From: Bacillus paralicheniformis
GTDB taxonomy: Bacteria > Bacillota > Bacilli > Bacillales > Bacillaceae
NCBI RefSeq assembly: GCF_001042485.2
Contig: NZ_LBMN02000016.1
Span: forward strand, 62,001 to 126,000
Length of the DNA: 64,000 bases
Direction: 5' to 3'
The notes under the pieces are model-generated. The model saw only the letters and a program-made list of their open reading frames with translations. It ran no database searches and was not told where the DNA came from. A program made the position numbers and the translations under genes. Positions 34,763 to 43,991 of this stretch are shown one piece after another (position 1 is the stretch's first letter; each line of letters starts with the position of its first letter).

Positions 34763-35602
34763 CTATTTATTTTCCTTCTCTAAAAACGCCATAACCGCTT
34801 TTGTCAGATTCTGTGCTTCTGCCGGCGCATCCGGTGAGCCGAACATCTTATTTAAATCACTGTGAGATAAGCTGTTGACCCGATACACAAAATCCGTTGC
34901 TTTCGCTTTGTTTACGGTTTCCGCGAATTTGTAGACGGCGGGGTCTTCCCAGCGGGTCACAAGATAGGCAGGCGGTAATTTTGAGTTGTTGATGTAGGAG
35001 AGCGGCGATGCTTCTGTCCACACCTTTTCGTCTGTGCCGAACACTTTTTTATAAGACGGGATCGCTTCGATGAATCGTTTCATATCCAAGGGTCCATCTA
35101 AAACCACAATCGAATTGAGCGAGGCCGGCGTGAGGCCGACACGATTTAAATATGACGGATTTGCGGCAATTAAGGCGGCCAAGTGCCCTCCTGCCGAATG
35201 TCCCATAACATTAATTTTTGACGGATCGATTTGATATTCATCAGCATGATCCATCACCCATTTAACGGCCTTAGCCGCATCATCAGCCATCTCTTCATAC
35301 TGAACATCGGGATGAAGCCGATAGTTGACAGATACGAAAACATAGCCGTTTTCCGTGAACAATGCCGGCTTCGAAGCAGCCCTGCTTTTGTCGCCGCTTG
35401 TCCATCCTCCACCGTGAAGATAGATGAGAACAGGATGTTTTTCATCCTCGTTTGTTTGCGGTGTATAAATATCCAATGTTTGTCTGTCGTCTTTTGCGTA
35501 ATGAACATTTTCAGCATTCTTGTTTGAAGTACAGGCGATCAAGCCAATACACAGAATCGCCACCCCTGTCCATTTGATGAATCCTCTCAAGTTTAAAAAC
35601 AC
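34763..35602 (-). CDS. Lipoprotein alpha/beta-hydrolase (BD-FAE/esterase-like)
   Basis: 279 residues. A lipobox (LCIGLIACTS, Cys at about 24) anchors it outside the membrane. Oxyanion motif HGGGWTSGDKSRAA, nucleophile elbow GHSAGGHLAAL, Asp in the C-terminal part and His in SLSHSDLNKMFG complete a hydrolase triad. It resembles carboxylesterases and feruloyl-type esterases. GTG 35602 is close to AAAG only; the start is not certain. An inverted repeat GAGAAAGGCC / GGCCTTTCTC (34662-34695) downstream may terminate it. Confidence 0.85.
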   Translation of the reverse strand: MFLNLRGFIKWTGVAILCIGLIACTSNKNAENVHYAKDDRQTLDIYTPQTNEDEKHPVLIYLHGGGWTSGDKSRAASKPALFTENGYVFVSVNYRLHPDVQYEEMADDAAKAVKWVMDHADEYQIDPSKINVMGHSAGGHLAALIAANPSYLNRVGLTPASLNSIVVLDGPLDMKRFIEAIPSYKKVFGTDEKVWTEASPLSYINNSKLPPAYLVTRWEDPAVYKFAETVNKAKATDFVYRVNSLSHSDLNKMFGSPDAPAEAQNLTKAVMAFLEKENK

Positions 35603-35854
35603 CTTTCTTCTTTAGCCAGTATATTTTAAAACGTCTCACGGAACATTCCGGGAATGCTCATCTGTTAATCAGTTTTAAGGCGGCGGAACATTAGCATATG
35701 TTTCTAATTATAAACAGAAACAAGAAACTTACAAATTTTAAAATCAATAAGAAAAGTTAAAGCTGTTGTGCAGTAAACTTGCGAGGAAAATATGAGAGGA
35801 GGCATTCGTGAAAGCGAACATGAATAACAATAGACGATTAAGCCGGCAAGAGGA

Positions 35855-35887
35855 GTACTCCCCGTCATATCGGGGAGTACGATTTTT
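35855..35887 (+). terminator. Plus-strand terminator without an annotated gene before it
   Basis: GTACTCCCCG and CGGGGAGTAC pair perfectly over 10 bases with a 6-base loop, followed by GATTTTT. Genes on both sides are on the minus strand, so it may end a small plus-strand RNA. A 27-codon frame from GTG 35808, with GAGAGGAGG upstream, runs into it; its reality is doubtful. Confidence 0.5.
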
Positions 35888-35995
35888 ATGAACCTTGTAA
35901 TAGATGAATGTCTCATAATCTGATGTTCTATTTTCAAGATGAAAACATCCCATGCTTTTTCTTCGGCCGAAATGACAGATCGCAAATCCAATCAT

Positions 35996-37231
35996 TTAAA
36001 AAGATAATGGCAGTTCATCTAAAGCTCTCATCAGAAAATTGCCTTTCCATTTGATCTGCTCCCTTTCGCCTTTGATCTCTATATGTTCAAAGCGGCGCAG
36101 CAAGGTTTGAATGGCAATTTTGGCCTCCAATCGGGCAAGCGGTGCGCCCAGGCAAAAATGGCTGCCATAGCCAAAGGCAAGGTGGCGGTTATCCTTTCTT
36201 TCAATATTAAAGCGGTCGGCATTCGGGAAGACCGTGTCATCGCGGTTGGCCGAGGCTAATGAAATGATGATCACATCTTTTCTCTTCATCTCCTGCCCGT
36301 GCAATGTAAACGGTTCGGCCGCCCAGCGCAGAGTGGTCAATTCCACGGGGCTGTGAAATCTGAGCGCCTCTTCAATGGCTGAGTCGATTAAATCTGCGTT
36401 TTGATGAAGCTTTTCCAGTTGCTCAGGGTGGTTCAGCAAGGCAAAGGTCATATTGGTTATTAAGTTTACCGTTGTCTCATGTCCTGCAACGATAAGGAGC
36501 ATAATTGTCGAATACAGCTCTTCTATGCTTAATGTCGTTCCTTCGCTTTCTGCCTGAATTAATGCACTGACTAAATCCTCAGCCGGCTCGTCCCTTTTTT
36601 TGCAAACCAAATATTCCAGGTATTCAGCAAACTCGCCTATTTTATGCTTGTATTCCTCCAGGCTTTCGGGCGTGTCAGAAAAATCAATAACCGCCTGGGA
36701 CCAAACTCTGAATTTTTGCCGATCTTCAAGCGGAATACCAAGCATCTCGCTGATGACAATGATCGGCAGCGGGAAAGCGAAGTCGTCTACAAGATTCATG
36801 GAATGATTCGGTTCTGCTTGATCCAATAAAGAATCAGCGATTTTTTGGATTCTGTTCTCGAGCTGTAAAACCATCCGGGGAGTAAATGCTTTCTGTACAA
36901 GAGACCGCAAACGGCCGTGGTCGGGGGGATCTGAGTTGAGCATATGCTTTGATAAAGGTTCTTCATTTTCCAGAGCGGAGAAGTTCTCTAATTCTTCTTC
37001 AGTAAACACATTTTCGTAATTTTTCTTCATTCTTGCATCCTTTAATATATGGACCGCATCCTCGTACCTCGTAATGAGCCAGCCTTCGCCCAGATCCCCC
37101 ATCGATACGGGATAGACAGGACGGGAAGCGCGTAATCGCTTGTAAAATTCGTACGCTTCATCTTTAAATGCCGCAGAAGACAATTCTCTCTCAGTTAATA
37201 TGGCGAAGCTCTCCTCTTGTTTTGAAGACAT
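35996..37231 (-). CDS. Cytochrome P450 (CYP107-like)
   Basis: 411 residues, soluble bacterial P450. I-helix oxygen-binding motif AGHETTVN, ExxR in EEALRFH, heme loop FGYGSHFCLGAPLARLE. ATG 37231 has GGAGGTAGG just upstream; the frame open 29 codons further lacks support. Closest in feel to CYP107 enzymes of Bacillus, which hydroxylate fatty acids, terpenoids or polyketides. No redox partner or scaffold-synthesis gene is adjacent, so the substrate is unknown. Confidence 0.92.
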   Translation of the reverse strand: MSSKQEESFAILTERELSSAAFKDEAYEFYKRLRASRPVYPVSMGDLGEGWLITRYEDAVHILKDARMKKNYENVFTEEELENFSALENEEPLSKHMLNSDPPDHGRLRSLVQKAFTPRMVLQLENRIQKIADSLLDQAEPNHSMNLVDDFAFPLPIIVISEMLGIPLEDRQKFRVWSQAVIDFSDTPESLEEYKHKIGEFAEYLEYLVCKKRDEPAEDLVSALIQAESEGTTLSIEELYSTIMLLIVAGHETTVNLITNMTFALLNHPEQLEKLHQNADLIDSAIEEALRFHSPVELTTLRWAAEPFTLHGQEMKRKDVIIISLASANRDDTVFPNADRFNIERKDNRHLAFGYGSHFCLGAPLARLEAKIAIQTLLRRFEHIEIKGEREQIKWKGNFLMRALDELPLSF

Positions 37232-37330
37232 ACATCCTACCTCCATCTCTATTTTTGTAAATAACAGCCTGCACCGGAATGATAAACCGCGATAGTGCGT
37301 TAGGCTATTCACATCCACTCATTCACAAAT

Positions 37331-37359
37331 ATTATAATTCCAGGAAAACCCGCATTCAA
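37331..37359 (-). promoter_or_regulatory. P450 promoter
   Basis: On the minus strand TTGAAT, 17 bases, TATAAT: a near-consensus vegetative promoter about 100 bases before the P450 start. The duplicated element (37377-37422) lies 18 bases upstream of its -35. Confidence 0.75.
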
Positions 37360-37376
37360 TCGGCAATCAAGCTGGA

Positions 37377-37422
37377 GATGTTCATTAATAAACACCTTCC
37401 GCATTCATTGTTTAGAAATGAG
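37377..37422. repeat. Duplicated intergenic element, copy 1
   Basis: Shares about 38 of 43 bases with copy 2 (38737-38781): ATGTTCATTAAT, AACACCTTC, TCATTGTTTAG and AATGA blocks are identical. In copy 1 the palindrome TGTTCATTAATGAACA has one mismatch. The 444-base stretch 37232-37675 that holds it has no convincing gene; an 82-codon minus frame at 37405-37653 has no ribosome-binding site. A hairpin GAGACCGGC / GCCGATCTC (37459-37481) may end the TauE/SafE transcript. Confidence 0.7.
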
Positions 37423-37675
37423 ACGGGGAATGCAAAAAGAGGCATGAAAACAAGTTGAGACCGGCGCTATGCCGATCTCGCTATAAGTAAATTTAAAAAT
37501 AAAAAGTCCTCTTAGTTTACAGTTCCTTTTCAAGGAACGGCAGTCTAACAGGAGCCCTTCGGTTGTCCGATCGGAATGTATTCGTTTGTTGACGGCCTGA
37601 AGTTCTTCCCTTCTCTTGCTTATCGACTTCCGCATCTTTTTTAAAACGCTCATGATATCTGAAGCCGTCGCAAGA

Positions 37676-38563
37676 TTATTGATTTAATGCTTGAGCAGTT
37701 TGATCACTTGTTCTTATTTTTACAACAATATATACAATAGCTGATATCCAAACTGCGATGATTCCAATATAAATAGCCGGATATAATGCTGTTTGATTGA
37801 TCCACGAATGGACAAGCGTTCTTGTGTTGACGAGAATGATCAGTCCGCCGACCAGAACGCCCATTAATCGGGCATGCACCTTCTGCACCAGCCAGGCGGC
37901 AATCGGAGCCGCAATAATTCCGCCAATCATCAATGCACCAACCCACAGCCAATTGACTTCTTCCCAGCCGAGAGAAATGAAAAATCCTAACGTTGCCGAA
38001 ACGGCAATAGCAAACTCGCTTGTGTCAACAGTACCCACTACTTTTCTCGCACTGACGCCTTTTTTGGATAACAAAACTGGAGTGGCAATCGGCCCCCAGC
38101 CTCCCCCTCCGGTTGCATCAGCAAAACCCGCGATTAATCCCAGGGGAACGGCTTTTTTTCTCGAAAGGCTGATACCGCTTTTTTGCTCTCCTATTTTAAA
38201 CATGAATAGAAATCGAGTGAGCACATACACGCCGAGGACAAGCAGAAATATTGAAATATAAGGTTTCGCAAGCTCGCCCGGAATGTTGCTTAAAAAGGAA
38301 GCGCCGAGAAATGCCCCGAGTGATCCCGGGATGACGAGTCGTTTGACCGTTTGTTTATCAACGTTTCCAAACTTTATATGCGACACACCGGATGCCGCGG
38401 TTGTGACGACTTCCGCCAGGTGAACGGATGCTGACGCAACCGCCGGTGCGATGCCGAAGGCAAGCAGCAATGACGACGATGTCACCCCGTACGCCATCCC
38501 TAAGGCGCCATCTATCAGCTGCGCAAATAATCCTATCAAGACAAACACAATCAGCTTTTTCAT
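37676..38563 (-). CDS. TauE/SafE-family transporter (second copy in window)
   Basis: 295 residues, about eight membrane segments, with family repeats GLFAQLIDGALGMAYGVTSSSLLLAFG and GLIAGFADATGGGGWGPIATPVLL. It differs clearly from the YrkJ-type protein and belongs to the longer DUF81 subgroup. Probable role is export of sulfite, sulfoacetate or a related anion. ATG 38563 has GGGAGG five bases upstream. A promoter TTTACA-17-TTATAT lies at 38603-38631. Confidence 0.87.
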   Translation of the reverse strand: MKKLIVFVLIGLFAQLIDGALGMAYGVTSSSLLLAFGIAPAVASASVHLAEVVTTAASGVSHIKFGNVDKQTVKRLVIPGSLGAFLGASFLSNIPGELAKPYISIFLLVLGVYVLTRFLFMFKIGEQKSGISLSRKKAVPLGLIAGFADATGGGGWGPIATPVLLSKKGVSARKVVGTVDTSEFAIAVSATLGFFISLGWEEVNWLWVGALMIGGIIAAPIAAWLVQKVHARLMGVLVGGLIILVNTRTLVHSWINQTALYPAIYIGIIAVWISAIVYIVVKIRTSDQTAQALNQ

Positions 38564-38736
38564 GTTGGCCTCCCACTTCAATTGGTTTATTTTTATTGTT
38601 AAATATAATCTATACTATACCTACCTGTAAAGTGGGAATTTGAAAAATATAAATTTTTTGTATTTTTCATCGACACCAGCAAAAAAGAGCATATGCATGC
38701 AAAATGAGCGCCTATCCCCCGGTCTTTTGTCTTATG

Positions 38737-38782
38737 GATGTTCATTAATGAACACCTTCTGTAATCATTGTTTAGTAATGAA
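38737..38782. repeat. Duplicated intergenic element, copy 2
   Basis: Contains the perfect 16-base palindrome TGTTCATTAATGAACA (38739-38754) and a second dyad TCATT-N7-AATGA. It lies upstream of the TauE/SafE promoter and downstream of xynB. Flanking blocks AAAGAGGCAT and GAAAACAA-TTGA also recur near copy 1. The 391-base gap 38564-38954 shows no gene. Confidence 0.7.
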
Positions 38783-38918
38783 GTTTAATTTGAAAGGTTC
38801 ATAATGCATCTGCTCCTTTTGCGTTTCACTTACCCCAATGCGAGCGAGGATGACAACTTTTAAATTAACCGAGGAAGGAAAGAGGCATTAAAATGGGAAG
38901 GGAAGAAAACAAATTTGA

Positions 38919-38943
38919 ACCGCTCCCGATTGTCGGGAGCGGT
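38919..38943 (-). terminator. xynB terminator
   Basis: ACCGCTCCCGA and TCGGGAGCGGT form an 11-bp stem with a 3-base loop, 12 bases after the xynB stop. Confidence 0.8.
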
Positions 38944-38954
38944 ATTTTGTTGAC

Positions 38955-40556
38955 TCATAGCTCTTTGTACATAAAGTAATCAAAATCGGCATGTTGATGT
39001 GCTCCGCTTGTATCTTGGCATTGCATTCCCACAAAAGCTCCGGTGAAGAATCCTCCTCCGCGCACATAATCATCTGACAGTTTTTTAGATTCCAACGGGA
39101 TCTCAATTTTATACCAGTCTTTTTTATTAAAAGAATAGGAGTAATAATATGTTTCCCATTCGACATTTACTCTTAAATAAACATATTGTATGTCCCGCGG
39201 GATGACAATTTTGTCTTTTATCGGCTGTGAGAATGTAAAATTATCGCATATCGTTACATCCAAAATGCGCCCAAGGTCTTCATCATAAGTCACTTGAAGA
39301 GCCGTCCAGTTTTCGGTGTTGTAGTAATTCACGAGTCCCGCGGCTTGCTGAAAGGTCTCCGGGTTGAAATCAACAGCAGTCTCCGCTGTAAAACGGAGGC
39401 TTTGCCAACGCCTGGCTACAAACGCCTGGGTAAATGTGGAGGTTAGTGATTCACGTCCATATAAACGTAAATGATTCGGCCTTTCAGTTAATGATCCTAA
39501 TTCTTTCGTAAAGGGAATCCGCAATGTCTGAAAGTTCATATTTAATGTCCGATCAGCAAATTGATCGACTTCCTGATAGGTCGATGGAAATTTTGTTTCA
39601 GATATGCGGGGCGCTTCCACCTCCACCCTCCCCTCTTTTCCGCCTGCCACATAAGGCCAGCCGTCTTTCCACTCTAATTTTTGAATCGCGGTTTCTCTTC
39701 CCAAAGGACAATATCCTCTTTGGTGAATAACCGAGTCATCAGCAGGATGAATAGGACGCCCGGTTAAGTGAGCTAAATACCACTCGCCTGTATGCGTTTC
39801 CACAATTGATGCATGTCCGCATTTCTGCAACGGATTCCGAGGTTCGTGCCAAGACGTTAAAATTGGATTGTCGGGGTGAATCTCATATGGTCCTTCGATA
39901 TGTTTTGAACGGGCAATTGTGGCGGCATGCTCGTAACGGGTCCCGCCTTCCGCTGTCAACAAATAGTAATAATCCCCGATATGATAAAGGTGCGGCGCTT
40001 CAGTCAGTTTAATATCTGTGCCTTCAAAAATGATTTTCGGTTGATGGATAAGCCTTTTTTCGCGCACGGAAAATTCCTGCATCACAATGCCTCCGAATGA
40101 ATGGCGGCCGATCCGGTGATCCCACAGCATATTTAACAAATATTTTCTTCCGTCGACATCATGGAACAATGAAGCATCGAAGCCGGAACTATTTAGTTGA
40201 ATCGGCTCCCCCCAATCTCCATCGACGGTTTCGCAAGTAACTAAATAGTTATGACAGTCTTTCCAGGCTCCATCCACAACTTTTACATCTGTATATATAA
40301 GCCAAAACTTTCCTTCACTGTAACTTAGACAAGGCGCCCATACACCGCCTGAGTCGGGATTCCCTTTCATATCCAATTGTGAAACCCTCTGCAACGGATG
40401 TGCAATTAAACGCCAATTCACCAAATCTTTTGAATGATGGATTTGCACTCCTGGAAACCATTCGAAGGTGGATACTGCGATATAATAATCTTCCCCTACT
40501 CTGCATATGGATGGATCCGGGTTGAAACCTTTAAGCACCGGATTGATAATTTTCAT
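38955..40556 (-). CDS. xynB: Beta-xylosidase, glycoside hydrolase family 43
   Basis: 533 residues, same length as B. subtilis XynB. Five-bladed propeller GH43 domain ([32 protein letters not shown] with the catalytic base Asp in [28 protein letters not shown] with the general acid Glu) and a C-terminal concanavalin-like domain with HQHADFDYF. It has no signal peptide, so it cleaves xylobiose and short xylo-oligomers inside the cell after uptake by XynP. It is downstream of xynP in one operon. Confidence 0.95.
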   Translation of the reverse strand: MKIINPVLKGFNPDPSICRVGEDYYIAVSTFEWFPGVQIHHSKDLVNWRLIAHPLQRVSQLDMKGNPDSGGVWAPCLSYSEGKFWLIYTDVKVVDGAWKDCHNYLVTCETVDGDWGEPIQLNSSGFDASLFHDVDGRKYLLNMLWDHRIGRHSFGGIVMQEFSVREKRLIHQPKIIFEGTDIKLTEAPHLYHIGDYYYLLTAEGGTRYEHAATIARSKHIEGPYEIHPDNPILTSWHEPRNPLQKCGHASIVETHTGEWYLAHLTGRPIHPADDSVIHQRGYCPLGRETAIQKLEWKDGWPYVAGGKEGRVEVEAPRISETKFPSTYQEVDQFADRTLNMNFQTLRIPFTKELGSLTERPNHLRLYGRESLTSTFTQAFVARRWQSLRFTAETAVDFNPETFQQAAGLVNYYNTENWTALQVTYDEDLGRILDVTICDNFTFSQPIKDKIVIPRDIQYVYLRVNVEWETYYYSYSFNKKDWYKIEIPLESKKLSDDYVRGGGFFTGAFVGMQCQDTSGAHQHADFDYFMYKEL

Positions 40557-40608
40557 CTTTATTCCTCCTCACGGTTGTCTTTAAAATGTATATTTCCACT
40601 GAAATTCT

Positions 40609-41982
40609 TCATAGAGTCCAAGTCACTTTATCTCTATTCTCTAATTCACGTACGACTTTTGCATATTTTTCATCGCTTAAATTGTAAAAATTAATGTCGA
40701 TCATAGCCAATATAAGGAAAATAACCGGAACTACAGTTGTCGTTAATAATATCCCTGTCAACGCTTCAGGTGTTTGGACCTGGCCTGCGGCATAGCGGAA
40801 CTTCTCCAATATGAGTCCTGGAACGATTCCGCCGAGTGCCATGCCAAACTTGAAAAAGAAGCCGATAATCGCATAAATCAATCCACTCAAGCGTTTCCCT
40901 GTCTTATATTCGCCATATTCGATTGTTTCAGGGATAAGCGCCCACATATATCCCCCGGCCGTCACGCTTCCAACTGCGGCAATGACCCGAAAGAAGAGCA
41001 CCAGAAACACATTGCTTGGCGGAACAATGAGAATGGCTAAAAGTCCAATGATATTTAATAATAAAGCGGCATTTAATAGCTTTCTCTTTCCCAGCCACTT
41101 ATTGATTCGGGGTATAAACGGCAGGATGGCCAATGCAGGAAGGCTTCCAAGCAAGCCGTACCATTTCACAAGATCGGCTCTGCCTACATTGTACGTCATG
41201 TAGTAGATGCCGACGGAATTGCTTATCGAGTTGACGCCAAAAATAATGATAAAGAAAATGCTTAAAACGACTAACGGACGATTCACCCGGAATTGCTCGA
41301 ATAGATCGGAAAATTTAATTTTTTCTTCGGACATTGGCAGAGTGACCCGTTCTTTTGTACTTTTAAAACAAAAGATTAATAGACAGGCGCCAATTATCCC
41401 CAGCATGCTCATCGTCAGCTGCCAGCCAAGAGCCGTGTTTCCTGTCGTATCACCTAAATAAGTAGAAAGTAAAGGAACAAAAAAAGATACGATGAGTCCG
41501 CCAAGATTTGCAAAGACCATCCGAACCGAAGTAATGCTGACGACCTCTTGATTATCTCTCGTCATCGCGGAGGTTAATGCGCCGTATGGAACATTTATCG
41601 CTGTATATGTGAGTGATAAACCGACATACGTGATATAAGCGTAGATTAATTTTCCGGTATCTGAAAAATCAGGGGTTGTAAAACAGAGGATGGCAAGTAC
41701 AGAAAGCGGAAACGCGCCGAACAGCAGATACGGCCTAAACCTCCCGAATCTGCTGTTTGTTCGGTCTACTAATGTTCCGATAAAAGGATCGGCAAGCGCA
41801 TCAATGATTCGAACAATCAGAAACATTGTTCCAGCGGCAGCGGCTGATAAACCATAAACATCCGTATAGAAAAATAACAGATATGTAGAAACCGTGGTGT
41901 AAATTAAATTACATGCTAAATCTCCAGAAGCATAACCGGATTTCTCATACATACTAACTTGGTTTACATGTCCACCCGTCAT
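40609..41982 (-). CDS. xynP: Xyloside/H+ or Na+ symporter XynP
   Basis: 457 residues, glycoside-pentoside-hexuronide (GPH) family, 12 membrane segments; starts KSGYASGDLACNLIYTTVSTYLLFFYTDVYGL and has the family loop DALADPFIGTLVDRTNSRFGRFRPYLL. It imports xylo-oligosaccharides for XynB. ATG 41982 follows GGAGGAGG. XylR operator and cre lie upstream. Confidence 0.93.
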   Translation of the reverse strand: MTGGHVNQVSMYEKSGYASGDLACNLIYTTVSTYLLFFYTDVYGLSAAAAGTMFLIVRIIDALADPFIGTLVDRTNSRFGRFRPYLLFGAFPLSVLAILCFTTPDFSDTGKLIYAYITYVGLSLTYTAINVPYGALTSAMTRDNQEVVSITSVRMVFANLGGLIVSFFVPLLSTYLGDTTGNTALGWQLTMSMLGIIGACLLIFCFKSTKERVTLPMSEEKIKFSDLFEQFRVNRPLVVLSIFFIIIFGVNSISNSVGIYYMTYNVGRADLVKWYGLLGSLPALAILPFIPRINKWLGKRKLLNAALLLNIIGLLAILIVPPSNVFLVLFFRVIAAVGSVTAGGYMWALIPETIEYGEYKTGKRLSGLIYAIIGFFFKFGMALGGIVPGLILEKFRYAAGQVQTPEALTGILLTTTVVPVIFLILAMIDINFYNLSDEKYAKVVRELENRDKVTWTL

Positions 41983-42033
41983 GATTCTTACCTCCTCCAC
42001 AGCCTTTCAAAACGGCTTTATGATAAGTTTTTA

Positions 42034-42047
42034 TGAAAGCGCATACA
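42034..42047 (-). promoter_or_regulatory. cre site in the xynPB leader
   Basis: TGAAAGCGCATACA fits the CcpA consensus TGWAANCGNTNWCA at all but one position. It lies downstream of the promoter, where CcpA would act as a roadblock in glucose. Confidence 0.75.
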
Positions 42048-42237
42048 TTGAACCTGGCAAACGGCCTTTCAGCCGAAGTGAGACAGATGCTTCACTCGTC
42101 AACCACGAATACTAGATTGTAGGTTTATGTCATCTTATCACCTCCTTTTTCCAATTTCGCAAGAATCAGATTTCGAAGGTTGCTTTGATCAGAACATAAA
42201 ATGATCTCCCTCTTTCATCCACTCCTTATGCACACAC

Positions 42238-42286
42238 TTAGTTTAATCATCAAACTAAGTTTAAGTCAGTTTGAAAATGTTGTCAA
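42238..42286 (-). promoter_or_regulatory. xynPB promoter and XylR operator
   Basis: On the minus strand TTGACA, 17 bases, TAAACT; directly behind it TTAGTTT-N7-AAACTAA (42238-42258), the XylR operator type of bacilli, covers the start site. Xylose would relieve repression. The xylR gene is not in the window. The rest of the 41983-42552 gap shows no gene. Confidence 0.85.
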
Positions 42287-42552
42287 TCATTAGCAGTGTC
42301 TATTTCAATTTCAAAAGAAAAAAACTCGAAAAACCGCGGAGGCCTTCATGGGATATCAGCTTCATTTGTTACAGCGCCGCAGCACCATGATCGGCCTTTT
42401 TTCTTAATAAAAGCACAATTTATGGATGCCGTTCGCAAAAAGTGCATCATATGAAAAAGATAAACCCAATTTTTCAGGGAACAATGCCTCATTCTTTCAT
42501 CTGTGATGAATGATACAATCCCCAGTGTAGTGACTAAAAAGGAGGACCAATC

Positions 42553-42933
42553 ATGAAATTCAGCAAAATCGGTGCCTTACTGCTCACTTTGGCGTGTTTG
42601 CTTTTGCCTTTTTCTTCTGCGTCTGCAGCAGGTTCCGGTGTATGGGATAATATCGGCACATACGGCATGACATCGCAGACTCCGATCATTAAATCAGGCG
42701 GAGGGAAATTTTATTTTCACAACAACAGCTTTTATGGCTTTACTTTTACGCTGTATGAAGTTGACGGGGCGGGAAGCACGCCCGAAATCGTTAGAAAAAA
42801 TATCTACGTCGGACCGAAAAGCAACAGTCCGGTGATCGATGTCAGCGATTTTACAGATGGCGCGAACAAAAAAGCAGAACTCGTTCTGTTTAAAGGGAAC
42901 GATACATACATCACCGTTACTTGCTATGATTGA
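42553..42933 (+). CDS. Small secreted protein of unknown function
   Basis: 126 residues with a clear signal peptide (MKFSKIGALLLTLACLLLPF, cleavage after SASA). The mature part, about 100 residues, is glycine-rich and predicted beta (GVWDNIGTYGMTSQTPIIKSGGGKFYFHNN) and has a single Cys near the end (VTCYD). AAAGGAGG precedes ATG. No family recognised. It stands alone with its own terminator, between the xylan and levan regions. Confidence 0.8.
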   Translation: MKFSKIGALLLTLACLLLPFSSASAAGSGVWDNIGTYGMTSQTPIIKSGGGKFYFHNNSFYGFTFTLYEVDGAGSTPEIVRKNIYVGPKSNSPVIDVSDFTDGANKKAELVLFKGNDTYITVTCYD

Positions 42934-42953
42934 ATTCCCCATAAACAGTAAGC

Positions 42954-42979
42954 CCGCCGTTTACAGACGGCGGTTTTTT
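42954..42979 (+). terminator. Terminator of the small secreted protein gene
   Basis: CCGCCGT and ACGGCGG pair around a 6-base loop and run into T6. Confidence 0.88.
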
Positions 42980-43037
42980 GATGCTTTTTTTGCCTGGTCA
43001 AACAAACGGTCCCCTCTTTAAACTGAGGGGGCACAAA

Positions 43038-43070
43038 AAAGTGCCTATATAACTTTAAAGTGCGTACTTC
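43038..43070. promoter_or_regulatory. HxlR-family-like direct repeats upstream of an SDR gene
   Basis: AAAGTGC occurs at 43038 and 43057, 19 bases apart, and the second runs on as AAAGTGCGTACTT, which matches the boxes before hxlA and between ytbD and ytcD. This suggests control of the following SDR by an HxlR-family protein. Confidence 0.5.
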
Positions 43071-43156
43071 CGTTTCGGGTTCTTCTGTTCCATAATCATG
43101 AATGATGTTTTGTATGACATTGTTCTGTTTATACTGAAAAGAAAACGGAGGGATCC

Positions 43157-43954
43157 ATGATGAACCTGAACTTACGAGGAAAAACAGCATTGGTGACCGG
43201 ATCAACGTCCGGAATCGGCAAAGCGATTGCCGCTTCACTTGCGAAAGAAGGTGCGTCTGTCATCATTAACGGACGCCGGCAAGACAAGGTCAATCAAATA
43301 ATAGACGAATTGAAAGGCCAATTCCCCGAGGCTGTTCTTCATCCGGCCCCTTATGATCTTGGCACTGAGAAAGGGTGTCAAGACCTAATAGCAGCGTTCC
43401 CGCATGTTGATATTCTCATTAATAATTTAGGAATTTTTGAGCCGGCGGAATATTTTGAGATTCCGGATGAGGATTGGTTCCGCTTTTTCGAAGTGAATAT
43501 TATGAGCGGAGTAAGGCTCTCGCGGAGATATTTGCAAAGCATGATCGAGAAAAAAGAAGGCCGGGTCATTTTTATTGCGAGCGAAGCTGCGGTTATGCCG
43601 TCACAGGAAATGGCGCATTACAGCGCAACAAAAACGATGCAGCTTTCGATTTCCCGGAGCTTGGCAGAGCTTGCTACGGGTACAAATGTGACTGTCAATA
43701 CCGTTATGCCGGGCTCAACCTTAACCGAAGGCGTTGAAACGATGCTGAAGACTCTTTATCCGGATGAAAACCTGACGGTCGAAGAAGCGGAAAGGCGGTT
43801 TATGAAAGAAAACCGGCCGACCTCTATCATACAAAGGCTGATTCGGCCGGAAGAAATCGCGCACTTTGTCACCTTTTTAAGCAGTCCGCTTTCCTCGCCG
43901 ATCAATGGTGCAGCCTTGCGGGCGGACGGCGGATTGGTCCGCAGCGTCTTTTAA
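43157..43954 (+). CDS. Short-chain dehydrogenase/reductase (paralogue)
   Basis: 265 residues with TGSTSGIGKAIAASLAKEGASVIINGR, NNLGIFEPAEY, and catalytic Ser-Tyr-Lys in IASEAAVMPSQEMAHYSATKTMQL. It is a paralogue of the SDR at 31838 with the same ending pattern (INGAALRADGGLVRSVF). GGAGGGATCC precedes the start; ATG 43157 or 43160 are both possible. An HxlR-like box upstream hints at induction by reactive electrophiles. Confidence 0.88.
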   Translation: MMNLNLRGKTALVTGSTSGIGKAIAASLAKEGASVIINGRRQDKVNQIIDELKGQFPEAVLHPAPYDLGTEKGCQDLIAAFPHVDILINNLGIFEPAEYFEIPDEDWFRFFEVNIMSGVRLSRRYLQSMIEKKEGRVIFIASEAAVMPSQEMAHYSATKTMQLSISRSLAELATGTNVTVNTVMPGSTLTEGVETMLKTLYPDENLTVEEAERRFMKENRPTSIIQRLIRPEEIAHFVTFLSSPLSSPINGAALRADGGLVRSVF

Positions 43955-43961
43955 ATGAAAG

Positions 43962-43984
43962 GCTGGAATGCCCGGCATTCCAGC
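43962..43984. terminator. Hairpin between convergent SDR and sacC genes
   Basis: GCTGGAATGCC and GGCATTCCAGC pair perfectly over 11 bases with a one-base centre. It is probably shared by both genes; the T-tracts are short. Confidence 0.65.
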
Positions 43985-43991
43985 TTCATCG

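Noticed and set aside
37405-37653. 82-codon frame downstream of the TauE/SafE gene
   Set aside because: No ribosome-binding site, low-complexity lysine/arginine start and it runs through a hairpin; treated as gap.
43012-43032. Hairpin CCCCTC / GAGGGG upstream of the second SDR as a riboswitch
   Set aside because: Short isolated stem with no conserved aptamer features and no terminator partner.
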